Assembly (NCBI RefSeq): GCF_029784165.1
Contig: NC_073696.1
Coordinates: forward strand, 112,934,665-112,998,664
Direction: 5' to 3'
Length of the DNA stretch: 64,000 bases
Origin: Wyeomyia smithii
Taxonomy: Eukaryota > Arthropoda > Insecta > Diptera > Culicidae
Below are positions 54,746 through 64,000 of this stretch, piece by piece. The notes beneath the pieces are model-generated. The model searched no databases. It worked only from the letters and a program-made list of their open reading frames with translations, and was not told the origin of the DNA. The translations under genes and the position numbers were made by a program. Every line of letters starts with the position of its first letter. Within the stretch, counting starts at the first letter, position 1.

Positions 54746-55331
54746 AGTTGAAAATATGGGTCAGCTAAGGCATAAGTCTCTCAATGCACTGCGTCTATCA
54801 AAACGCAGAATAGTTGATTCCAAAACGGCCCACTGGGCTACACTGGGTTTATAAATATAGAATATACTTCAGTTTATTTGTTAAATCCATATTTTCATAC
54901 CGGTGGTAGCCCTCGAATAAAAATAAAATCAAAAGCTGTACAAAATGGTACCGTAATGAACAAAATTTGCTTATTTATATAGTGAAAAATTATCATGTAA
55001 GGAAAAGTTAGGTTACGTCAATATCGTCGAAGTACACCAGTTGAAAATATGGGTCAGCTAAGGCATAAGTCTCTCAATGCACTGCGTCTATCAAAACGCA
55101 GAATAGTTGATTCCAAAACGGCCCACTGGGCTACACTGGGTTTATAAATATAGAATATACTTCAGTTTATTTGTTAAATCCATATTTTCATACCGGTGGT
55201 AGCCCTCGAATAAAAATAAAATCAAAAGCTGTACAAAATGGTACCGTAATGAACAAAATTTGCTTATTTATATAGTGAAAAATTATCATGTAAGGAAAAG
55301 TTAGGTTACGTCAATATCGTCGAAGTACACC
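54746..55331. repeat. Exact 293-bp tandem duplication
   Basis: Units 54746-55038 and 55039-55331 read identically over their length by eye, each starting AGTTGAAAATATGGGTCAGC and ending CGTCGAAGTACACC. Either a very recent duplication or an assembly artefact. Within the unit TTGAAAATATGG faces CCATATTTTCATA about 135 bp away. Confidence 0.9.
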
Positions 55332-55393
55332 AATCTTTGAAACACTTATACAAAACAACTTCCAAATCGCGTATCTGGTATCCCTGCAGTTGA

Positions 55394-55621
55394 GTGACTG
55401 TGGTTTTGAGAGAAATACATATTCATGTACCGGCCACACAATTACTCATTGGCGCATTATCGTGTACAATCAATCAGATGAACACAAAGTCTCTGTCCAC
55501 CAAGCAACTTGATGTAGTGCAGTTCGAAAACCAACACATATGCAAAATCTGTCAAATGAAATTTAAAAAAAAGCAGTATGTGGTGAAGTCCCGCTGTAGC
55601 CCGCTACATAAACGAATTTGA
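55394..55621 (+). CDS. Small ORF with a partial RING-like Cys pattern, doubtful
   Basis: 75 codons; the end reads HICKICQMKFKKKQYVVKSR then CSPLHKRI and stop. C-x2-C with a later C-x3-H is suggestive of the first half of a RING finger, where such a segment is usually followed by Cys. The second half is absent; downstream frames do not restore it. It could be an exon fragment or a transposon remnant. Confidence 0.2.
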   Translation: MTVVLREIHIHVPATQLLIGALSCTINQMNTKSLSTKQLDVVQFENQHICKICQMKFKKKQYVVKSRCSPLHKRI

Positions 55622-56218
55622 CATAATAAAATCCCTCACTAAATGCAGCTTCTCCATTACAGAAACAAAATGGTTTGATTATGGAACTTGCTATACTCAT
55701 CTTAACGATTGCAGACCACTATATTTTTCCACTATCACCATTCACGAATCATTGCATCGCACCATGCCTAGTGAATATACACACGCACACAAATCGAATA
55801 CGGCTACAGCAAATAATCGGGGCGTAGCGCCTCGCCAATTTTCCACAAAAAGCAGGCATCACTAGAATCACTTTATTACACGATCATCGACATCTCTTCC
55901 TGTAAACCTTTGCCCTTGAAGAAACTCATTGCAATTCAAGTTAATTTACAAAGGAGTTCACAACATTCATTTTTTTACACTACACTGACTTCATTGTACT
56001 ACGTCGGCAAACAAGACTCCATTGATTTTATTATATATCACGCCTTTCAAGAAATATTTAATGGAGCACACGCGATTAGTGAACTTTACTCCTAACGCCA
56101 GCCGCAAACTTTCCTGTTAACTTTTTCAATATTTCAATATTTGTGAAAACTGAACGCGGAAAAACGTGGACGCGAAAAAAAGACGTCTGTTCGCGAAGCA
56201 TGGTTTGCTTCGATCTCC
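55622..56218. other. Unassigned sequence
   Basis: Short open frames without motifs; nothing recognised. Confidence 0.35.
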
Positions 56219-56448
56219 TGATTTTAGGAAGGAGTGTTCCACAAAAACTCTATTTTGTCGTGTTCAACGTACAGATAGTACATCGCAGTATTCAGCAATT
56301 GTTTTTCTTTTAAAGTTTTCCACAACTTTGCTGAAGGAAGCAATCTGGTATATTGAAAATTAGAAAAAAAAAATTTTTATCTGACTGTTAGGTGGATTGA
56401 TCGAAAAACTAAAAACGCCAAAAGTAAGGCCTTGTTTTTGAAACATTG
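56219..56448 (+). repeat. Interspersed repeat, copy 2 (copy 1 at 6962-7190)
   Basis: Collinear with 6962-7190 in the same orientation, including GTGTTCCACAAAAA, ACATCGCAGTATTCAGCAA and GGTGGATTGATCGAAA. See copy 1. Confidence 0.7.
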
Positions 56449-59340
56449 TTACTGTTTTTTTAATACCAATTTTCTATTTATCATAATAAATTATTTTCGT
56501 TTGGATTGGGTGCGATAGCCCAAGACTGTATCAACTTATTATGGGCGTTTTATTTTTTGGTATTTTTTTCGAATAACTCCTTACGAATGAAAGCTGGGAA
56601 TGTTGGGTACAAAAAATCATATCCACCCCGTAGGGTGAAGAACGTGTTCAAAAACACAATTTTTCAATATTTCTCAAAAATGAAAAAATAATAGAAATTA
56701 TTGTAATAATATATTCTAGTAACTAAGAGATGACATTGTTTTTGTACCATTAATCAATGTTCTGAAGGAATTTTTTTCATGCCACTGTAGTATACGTGTA
56801 TTGCGTAAGAAATCTTTTTCATCATTTTGTTTTTCTTGATTAGAACAATACATGCCCGCATCAAAAATAACACGTCAGGTTCTAGGTCCGGACCATAATG
56901 GGTTAAGCTGGATTACACTATAGTGAAACTGATGAGATTGAATTATGAAATGAATTGAAATGAACAGGATTGGATAAGCTTGGATTTATTTGGTTTTGGA
57001 TTTAAACGAAATATTTTGATGAAGTGTTGTCATCTATATTTACTTTGTTTTCAAATCCTTATACAATAGAAATGAAAATAATAGAATAGAATTAGAACGG
57101 AGTCATACGCCAACTATTACCTCATTGTAGTAATTTCTAGAGCATATTCGCTAAAATTCATATCACATCATTGAATATCCCTCGAGAACTTGTAATCTGC
57201 CATTAAATCGAAAAAGTGTGCTTCTTACCGAGAACGGAACGATTTGTGTTTCGAAAAGAAAAATGAAATTTTTGTCGTAAAATTAGGAATTTATTACTTT
57301 TTGCTTCTTCTGCTGCTTATTCTTTACCACGATACCAGCCGCCTGTCCCGCTAGCCGTGAAGGTGGTGCGGCGATTGCTGTTGTTATTGTCGGTCCGTTA
57401 CTTCCCGGGGAGAAGGCCGTGCATCATGCAACATCAGCTAAGGAAGACAACATCAGCAGCAGTATCGGCAGCATCCGAAATGATTAATGACGTTTGCTAT
57501 CGAAAGCTGTAATAAATGATGGAACCTATTAGCTTTCAAGGTATCCGTATGTACGATTTAGATTATTTCGCCGAGGTCCTTTCGATGTTACCCGTAGTAC
57601 TGCGGTATACTGATGTTTTGTTGGGTCATGGTAGCCTGTTTGTCTGTCCGTTTCATGAATCCGGACAGGCGTTTCAGATGCGAAGCCGTGCAGACAAAAA
57701 ATAAATCAATTTCTTATTCCAATACCATACCGACGTGAAGTCTCTAGGAATTTGAATTTCTTCACACTCATATCCGTCACCTTCAGTCACAACTCCGGCA
57801 ACAGACCCTTTGCCCTGGGGAGGAATTTCCCGCAATCAATCAATATTAAAATATGTCGTTACTCCAACACTACTCGTAGGATTTAGCGCTGATCAAATTG
57901 AAGCAAGAAAAAATAAATCGTTCTGTAGGACATGTCCAACAGAACTAGGAATGATGAATATCATTTTGAATTGTGCTGCACTACACTACAGATAGCCGAG
58001 AGCTAGTTCTGTCGGTAACTGGTTAAGCTTAAATTTTCTCGGAATGCATGACCACCAGCTTCGTCATTCTGAGGAATTCTAACCTGCAAAGTCACAGCGG
58101 ATCACAAATGGCCATGATGGGTGTCTCGCTTTTGGCTTGACATTACACAATTAAACGTTTCTGGTAACAGATAGAAGTGATTTGAAGGATAAATCACAGT
58201 GTGGCATAGGATGAATCATGAGTGATAATAAGCGGCTTCGCTATTGAAGCTGCGGTTGTTTTTTTTTCTGCTATCTGAAGGGATGCAGTTATGAATTCGC
58301 ACTCTCATGCTAGTCGTTGTTCAAGTAACCGGTGTAGTTTTGCCGATCGTTTGTGCAAATAGATCGCGCTCTGTGGCAGCAGGTGGTGAATATGTGCCAA
58401 AAGAAGTACAAATGAATATTTTGAAACACAGTTTCCATGAGAGGAGTTCCAACCCGGAAAACTATAAATAGTAAACTTTACATTTATGCACGTTTTGGAA
58501 GCTTCTACCGCAATTTACATTCGAGCAATATCAAAGCAAAACTTGAAAGGTATCTAAAGTGATTAATGTTTGTTATGATTTCATTTAATTTTAATTCAAT
58601 TACTTGCTATCTTTTGATTGCTTCGTAATGCGTTGTAATGGCTGTTTTGAAGTTTTATTAGGAACTTATGAAAGAATTTCGTCCGTTGAGGAATCCTGTA
58701 CGATACCATAATCTGTGTTAAGACATAGTGCCATGCAAAACCGAAACTTCTCAATGCTTAGTTGCACTTAGTTGCACGAGTACGACTAAAACATGTATGC
58801 TCCATGGATACAATGATCACATTCCTGACTATAAGCTTACCTACGTACGGTCGCAATGCAATGAACTCAATTGTCCACAACCGTGTGCCTTTGATGATTT
58901 ATCAGCTCGAAAGTGACTCCCTTCGTGCATTTGGGGAATTCGAAGTTAACCGTCCAAGAAGGAAGCAAAAAACCAACCTCTCACTCCTAGCAGTGCAAGC
59001 TCATTTTACGGTTCTGTTTAATATTGATTAAATAATGATTACGCGTGAAATAATTATTGGAAATGACTTGGCTTTAATCGAGCTTATGACATGGTACTCC
59101 ATTCGACCTCTCTAGGCACTGTGTCTGTGACTGAACCGAACGTGCGAGTGTACATCGCTACACACGATGGATTACATGCAAGCCTTTCCCGCTTCTCTCT
59201 AGAAGTCAATTTGTATTTCATTTACACCTCATTTTCGCTGGGGGTTTCGTATAGATGGAAAGCACGAAGCCGGCAAGGCGGCATCAACAGCTTGATTTCG
59301 ATCTCCACCTCTTTCTGACACTTCTTTGAAGCGCGCTGTG
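56449..59340. other. Unassigned; GC-richer patch at 57330-57700
   Basis: The patch at 57330-57700 includes a 62-codon frame (57516-57704, MMEPISFQGIRMYDLDYFAE...) of unclear status. Another overlapping pair of frames lies at 58728-59031. No domain recognised in either. The rest is AT-rich. Confidence 0.3.
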
Positions 59341-59345
59341 GATCA

Positions 59346-59368
59346 CCATCATCATCATCATCATCAGC
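59346..59368. repeat. (ATC)n microsatellite
   Basis: ACCATCATCATCATCATCAT, followed by CAGCG. Short trinucleotide tract. Confidence 0.9.
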
Positions 59369-59865
59369 GACGGTTATTGGGGTCCAACGTGATGGTTAGT
59401 CGCATCCTATCGAACAGAGGAGCAGTGAAAAAAAAATAGTCCAGAGATCGGTGAAAAAGTGATGTTCTCAAAACAACGATCACCAGAGCAGGAATGACTT
59501 AGTTGAAATTTTCAGAACATTTGAACCGACATCGACACGGGACTCGATTGAAGTACATACCAAGCTCCGGCGTAGATTGATTGAGACAGAAGAAGAGAAC
59601 GGAGCAGCATCGAATCCATCAAAATTAAACAAACTTCTGTTTGGTAATTATTTCCTTGCAGCACCGATTTCTGATGAATCATCAAACTTTCCAGTTAATG
59701 TTTGTCAGGTACATTTTGAACATGTATTTCTTAATATTGCTTTCTCAATAATATTCGGCCAATTTTATTTTAATGCGTTTGAATCTGATTTCACACAAAA
59801 CAAAATTGTGCTACATGAAATCAATGATTCGGGAAATTCGAGTTCATCGTAGCTCTCACGGTTAT

Positions 59866-60254
59866 TTACACCAAGCCGCAAACATATAAAGTACCATCCA
59901 CTAAAGTCACGCAATAGAACCCAATTTCCTCGCCAACCTCACACAACAACCGATCCGAATTTTTGTAACCCAACCAACGCGGTGCAAATGACTTGCGCTT
60001 CCTAGATTCTCTCGGATCACGATGGATATTGGTGCTATGTCTGATCGGCGGTCCGTACTGCACAACATAAAAGCAGCCGCCTCGAGCGGCGGTCAGTTTA
60101 ACTGGGTTCCGCACGGTTAAAGTACGAACAGCGTCAAGCGGCAAGGGAACTACTTTTAGACACGAAAGCTGTTGAAAATTGATTTCCCGCCCAAAAAAAC
60201 AGGCGGATCTAAACCCTACCAAATAGTTTCGATTTTCCGCCGGACCTGATTGAT
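59866..60254 (-). CDS. ATG-less coding-like open frame, unknown
   Basis: Open for about 128 codons after an in-frame TAG, with no ATG anywhere in frame. It reads SNQSGPAENRNYLVGFRSAC, later VVPLPLDAVRTLTVRNPVKL, FAPRWLGYKNSDRLLCEVGE and TLVDGTLYVCGLV before TAA. Third-position G/C is frequent, the composition is richer in GC than the flanks, and the residue mix looks protein-like. Without a start codon it would have to be a downstream exon or a fragment of a transposon polyprotein. No family recognised. Confidence 0.3.
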
Positions 60255-62000
60255 TGCTCTAAAATTGTGTTTTTTTAAGAAAATGAGACGGCGGTGTTTG
60301 CAAACGAATTGCACTTGGTTAGTTTTTCCTGCACACTAACGACGACTAAATTTCATTACAACCAAATTTATTGGCATAGTTTTTTTTCTATTTTTTTATC
60401 ATTTCAAAATCATCCCGTGTGAAAGCTACCGTACCTGCATTCCCTTTCCAAGGCAATTGACGTTATGTTTGCATTCTACAAGAAAAGTTATGATGTGTGA
60501 AGTGTTTGTACATGCGCTGATTGTATCCTCCAATGGATTTATACGCTTGAGCAATCATCATTGCAGCCTACCGGGGAAGTGGCGGCCGTGGAAAACGAGA
60601 AAATATTTATCCAGGTAGAGGTAAAACCAAGGCAAACACAGTCTTTCATAGCTGGGCTGAGTGCCAGCGAGATTAAGATATCGATGTCATCTTGTTGATG
60701 TTCAGACAACCAGGTAGATAGATATGCGCAGCCACGACCGAAAGGATTAGAAATTAAATTATTCAAAGCCTAATTCCGGCCAATAAAGGTAAAGCACTAT
60801 ATGAATAGGTTTGTAAAAGGCATGGGGATGTAGGAAATCTGAAACAGTTACGACTATGGAGCGCCGGAGCACACCGTTGCACGTTTCCTCACGTCTTTAT
60901 TCGGCTGTCACTGGAGATTTTATTTAGTGGATTTCAAGGATTTGTTCAGCTCACGGAGCGGGTTCGCTGCTTTCCTGCCCTGCTACCTATTTTTCGCAAA
61001 AGGAAAATGTTCGTACATATCGGAAATTGGAGTAATCTGATACTATTGTTGGTGATTGATGAAGGTTCAACCTAAAAATGAGACAACAGTCTATGAGCCT
61101 ATGTGCAGTTTGGAACGTGAGAAATCGATAAAAAATTAAGCCATGGTAGTGCATTGTGTGGTGCAGTCTAAGTGTTGTTTTACACGCACGTTTTCTGTGG
61201 TTTTAGTTGTCAGTTTCGTAACTAAAACCACTTTTTAAAAGTAAATTCGCAACGATAGTTTATTTCATAATTATTAAAATTCTTTTGTTGAGGTGATAAG
61301 AATATTTTGAATATATTAATTTTTGTTTTGTCACTCCCTTCAATACAACACCGAAACGGGTTCTAAATTGTAGCTGCTAATTAAAGGGGAACTCAGCGAA
61401 ATGTTTTATGCATTTTACGGTCTATATCTTTGCTTTTTACTTCTCGATTCGGTTATCTGTGGCCACAGCAGCAGCACCACCAGCTGAGCCAAACCGGAAC
61501 TAGGGTGGTAACGGAAAGAGTATGATTGACTGCCGATGCACACGTTCTCGACAGCAGCAGGTCATCCGAGTGGAAAGTCTGTCGAATGTGTTCTAGTCTA
61601 GCGTCACATGAATGTATGTCACTCAGGGTGCAATGACATGTCACAGTCACGGCAATTTACTTTCAATACTTCCGGCTGTCACGATTGATGTGATGTACTT
61701 GCTTACCCTGGGTTTTCCGAATAAAAGCTAGCCGTGATAATTATAGCTTTGATTTTGTTGATTTCGGCGCAGCTCAAATTATACTTGAACCAGGATTAAA
61801 TTTTGAATTGTCAAAATTTATCAAGTTGATAACAGATATTATCGGCAGGCAACCTCTATGGCAGTATATAATTCTATGGTCGAATGAATTAATGACACAT
61901 TGCGAGAAACGATTACACAGTGCAACAATTTTTTTGCCTTGGCTTCTATGTATGATTTTTTTATGAAGTTTGATGCGAAAATAAATTTCCCGGAGTTTGA
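60255..62000. other. Unassigned; open-on-both-strands patch at 60539-60766
   Basis: In 60539-60766 both strands are open (minus 75 codons; plus about 40, including VAAVENEKIFIQVEVKPRQT) with neither recognised. The rest is AT-rich. A cysteine-rich minus-strand frame at 61453-61650 reflects a GCAGCAGCACCACCAGC-type tract. Confidence 0.3.
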
Positions 62001-62020
62001 ACATATTTCAACTTAAGGGG

Positions 62021-62401
62021 CAACAATGGCGCCATTTTGAATTTTTGAGAAACTGGAAATTTTTGATGTTTTTTCGACGCCATTTTATTTTGAGACCAAA
62101 CATCAAAATTCTAAGAGTTTGTTCACATATTAGCATCTTTTTACCCATATTTTGAAAAAACAGATCTTAAATCGGACAAAAACTGAGCTCAAAACGGTGA
62201 TTCTCTGAAACCGGTTTTGGCATAGTTTTAGTGTATTTCACAAAGCAAAATAATATCGATTATTTCTGAAAATTAATGGTAATTCGATAATATCTTAAAG
62301 TGGTAGACAAATTATATCTTATCTTGAGTAAAAAGTCTCAGAAATCGAACGGTAGGTGTCCGATCTACGTAAGATGTCAGCAAAATGTCGATTTTGCCCC
62401 A
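62021..62401. repeat. Possible short-TIR element (GGGGCAA ends)
   Basis: GGGGCAACAATGGCGCC on the left and ...TTTTGCCCC on the right share only a 7-8 bp inverted end. No target duplication is obvious and there is no coding capacity. Confidence 0.25.
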
Positions 62402-62561
62402 ATTTCCCTACAATACACAAATAGGTTTATCTGGATTTATTTCTTAAAAGATGATATATTGTAACTTAGATTAATTTGATAGATCGCTGAGGGATTTGAT
62501 GTTTCAAGTTTTACTTGATCATGATGATTTCCAGTTAATAATTATTTCGAGCTTATCAATA

Positions 62562-62783
62562 ACACTGGTCGACGAAAAAGTGTTGCCCTAAAAAGATTAT
62601 GAATTTTGGTGCCTCTAGTGCATGCAAAAGTGCGGCAGAGTAATTGTTCCCGAGTGGGTCGCTTTTACATCGCCTTAAAGGAAAACTCATCTAAGTCTAA
62701 GTGAAAAAAGTTATGGTCTATAAGCTATAATCTTTCATTTTTTCCAGTTTGAGCTCTATGGCAAAGTTTGAGTTTACCAGTGT
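62562..62783. mobile_element. 222-bp ACACTGG-ended MITE with TA flanks
   Basis: Ends ACACTGGT...ACCAGTGT with TA on both sides (62560-62561 and 62784-62785). Interior landmarks 'gtgcctc', 'agtaattgttc' and 'aagctataatcttt' are shared with the copy at 63273-63592 in the same orientation. Confidence 0.75.
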
Positions 62784-62979
62784 TATTCATGATAATAGGT
62801 GTATTAATAAATACTATATATTTGTGAAAGTAAGTTTAATAAGAAATTAGTTGATGGTAAACCCAGGTTTCTGGAATCCTATGAGATTCATTTATAAATT
62901 GATGACTCATAAAATAAACGGTTAAGGTAGCTAAAAGCAAGTTTTGAAAAAAAAACAGAAATTTTTGGCTTTTTTTTAA

Positions 62980-63150
62980 AACTTACTCTTATCAGAGATG
63001 CCTGCATTGATTTCCCCAAACTTGGTGTTGAATAAAAGATTAAGCCCGAATGTCGCTATTGAATTCCATCACAATCGCACTATTAATATTTAATAAAATA
63101 TGAGAATAATGACACTGTATTATCTTAGAGGTTTTGTGTTACAAAAAGGG
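62980..63150 (+). repeat. Diverged module of the composite repeat
   Basis: TATCAGAGATGCCTGCATTG and the following 'caaacttggtg' and 'atcacaatcgcactatta' align with the 'ctcagagatggctggaccgatt' module at 31008-31600. It sits between the two ACACTGG-ended elements. Confidence 0.55.
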
Positions 63151-63272
63151 CGTATTTTTTAAACCCAAAACTAATAAATCGCATTATTTGGTTAGTTAGA
63201 AAATTACACAAAAAAACGTGACTAAAAAACAGAATACCTGAACTATTCAAAAAGTGACTGACTGCTTATATA

Positions 63273-63592
63273 ACACTGGTTGACAGAAGCGAAAAACTGC
63301 TGCCCTAAAGCTCGAAATAGCTTCCCTCAAAAGATTATAGCTTTTTAACCATTCGTGTGAAAATAGGTGCCTCCAGCCAGTTTAAAAGTACGTCAACTTA
63401 CATGAGAGTGTCGCATAGTAATTGCTCGCCGGGTTCGTCGCTTCAACGTTATGCTTACGAGAAAACTCTAATAAGTCTTTGAAAAAATGTTGGTGGCTGG
63501 GGGCACCAAAATTCACAGTAATGGCTAAAAACCTACAATCTTTTATTTTTTTCTAGTGTGAGCTTCAGGCCCTCATCTGTGTTGACCAGTGT
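63273..63592. mobile_element. 320-bp ACACTGG-ended MITE
   Basis: The left end ACACTGGTTGACAGAAGC and right end ...GTTGACCAGTGT are inverted over about 13 bp. A TA lies on the left; the right flank reads AATA. It is a longer relative of 62562-62783 and of the fragment at 1431-1620. No coding capacity. Confidence 0.75.
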
Positions 63593-63615
63593 AATATGCT
63601 TGATCGAAGTTTTTT

Positions 63616-64000
63616 TTGAAGTGTTTGTTTTTTATTGACTTTTTTACAGAAAATAGTATGCTTCATGTAAAGAGGTTGTTGAACCGCTCTAATATGAGTC
63701 AGTTTCAGCGAGTATACAGTGAAAAACGGTTTAACGTGTTGACCCTTATACCCAATAGAGAATTTTCAGCCTTTCCCTGCGCTAGCAACACCGACGGTGT
63801 GGGCATGAATGTCTTAATGCAAATATTTTGACGTGGGACTACGTCTTTGTTTACTATACTGGGATGCATTCTGTAAAATTGGAAATGAACTGGCGTATGT
63901 TCCGTCAGATTTCAAACATCAATAACAGCATAACCACATGATGGATAACATTAACCAATATGTATATGTACCAATAACAATGTTGTTGGATAGATAAAAT
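63616..64000 (+). repeat. Second copy of the TTTTGACGTGGGACTACGTC repeat, cut by the window end
   Basis: From 63825 the sequence matches 44375 onward (TTTTGACGTGGGACTACGTC, ACTATACT, CATTCTGT). The preceding 71-codon frame (63616-63831) has no recognisable domain and may belong to the same or an adjacent repeat. Confidence 0.5.

Noticed and set aside
60539..60766. Frames on both strands with protein-like segments
   Set aside because: Neither strand can be preferred; no recognised family or usable splice context.
1..64000. CRISPR array, bacterial operon, rRNA cluster, or virus-derived gene
   Set aside because: None was seen. Tandem repeats present have no CRISPR spacing, and all recognisable proteins are eukaryotic transposon proteins. 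A virus-derived fragment too degraded to read by eye cannot be excluded.

Overview
This window looks like repeat-dominated DNA from a culicine mosquito, most likely Aedes. That assignment is an inference. It rests on AT-rich sequence packed with several clades of non-LTR retrotransposons (RTE-like, Jockey-like, CR1/L2-like, LOA/I-like with RNase H), tRNA-headed SINEs, a DD37E-type Tc1/mariner remnant, and many short non-autonomous DNA transposons. No complete multi-exon cellular gene could be recognised. No rRNA gene, functional tRNA gene or CRISPR array was seen, and no virus-derived gene was recognised.

Region by region. 1-7.3 kb: mostly unassigned, with a foldback repeat (3046-3404) and a pogo-like element bounded by identical 24-bp inverted ends (5314-6574) that carries a second repeat inside. 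7.3-10.6 kb: a broken minus-strand RTE-like retrotransposon (R1). 10.7-12.4 kb: a minus-strand Jockey-like fragment (J1) split by a hAT element with a perfect 8-bp target duplication. 12.66-13.64 kb: two Harbinger-like elements with TAA duplications. 13.7-17.9 kb: possible host exons, namely a TATA/donor candidate at 14.74-14.87 kb and a terminal coding exon at 16301-16485. 17.88-25.72 kb: a second RTE-like copy (R2) on the plus strand. R2 was interrupted by an 885-bp TA-flanked element and by a 4.75-kb CR1/L2-like retrotransposon, and the latter was itself interrupted by a SINE. Comparison with R1 inside this window supplies the empty sites. 25.7-26.9 kb: an RNase H-bearing LOA/I-like fragment.

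27-36 kb: a coding-like ORF (28080-28454), then about 5 kb of composite tandemly structured interspersed repeats, one of which carries a second TA-flanked element (32796-33667). 36.4-38.3 kb: a Jockey-like fragment (J2) opened by two further insertions. 38.6-46 kb: a CACGTAAA-saturated element, a SINE, GC-richer islands, a 189-bp hAT element, a CCGCGTAAA-saturated element, and an LTR-like promoter with a TG-rich microsatellite. 46.5-51.2 kb: a 28-bp-stem hairpin, the end of a third TA-flanked element, the DD37E transposon remnant, and a 1.45-kb element that is almost entirely one long inverted repeat. 51.9-64 kb: the 3' part of a third RTE relative (R3), an exact 293-bp tandem duplication, a few unclassified ORFs, and two small ACACTGG-ended elements.

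The genes do not act as a pathway. The window records layered insertions. Two themes stand out: three TA-flanked elements share one terminal skeleton (CCGT-N5-GGGGTGA-NN-TTG) with reiterated subterminal motifs, and several other non-autonomous elements consist largely of repeats of a short motif also present at their ends. All boundaries were read by eye and could shift by a few bases.
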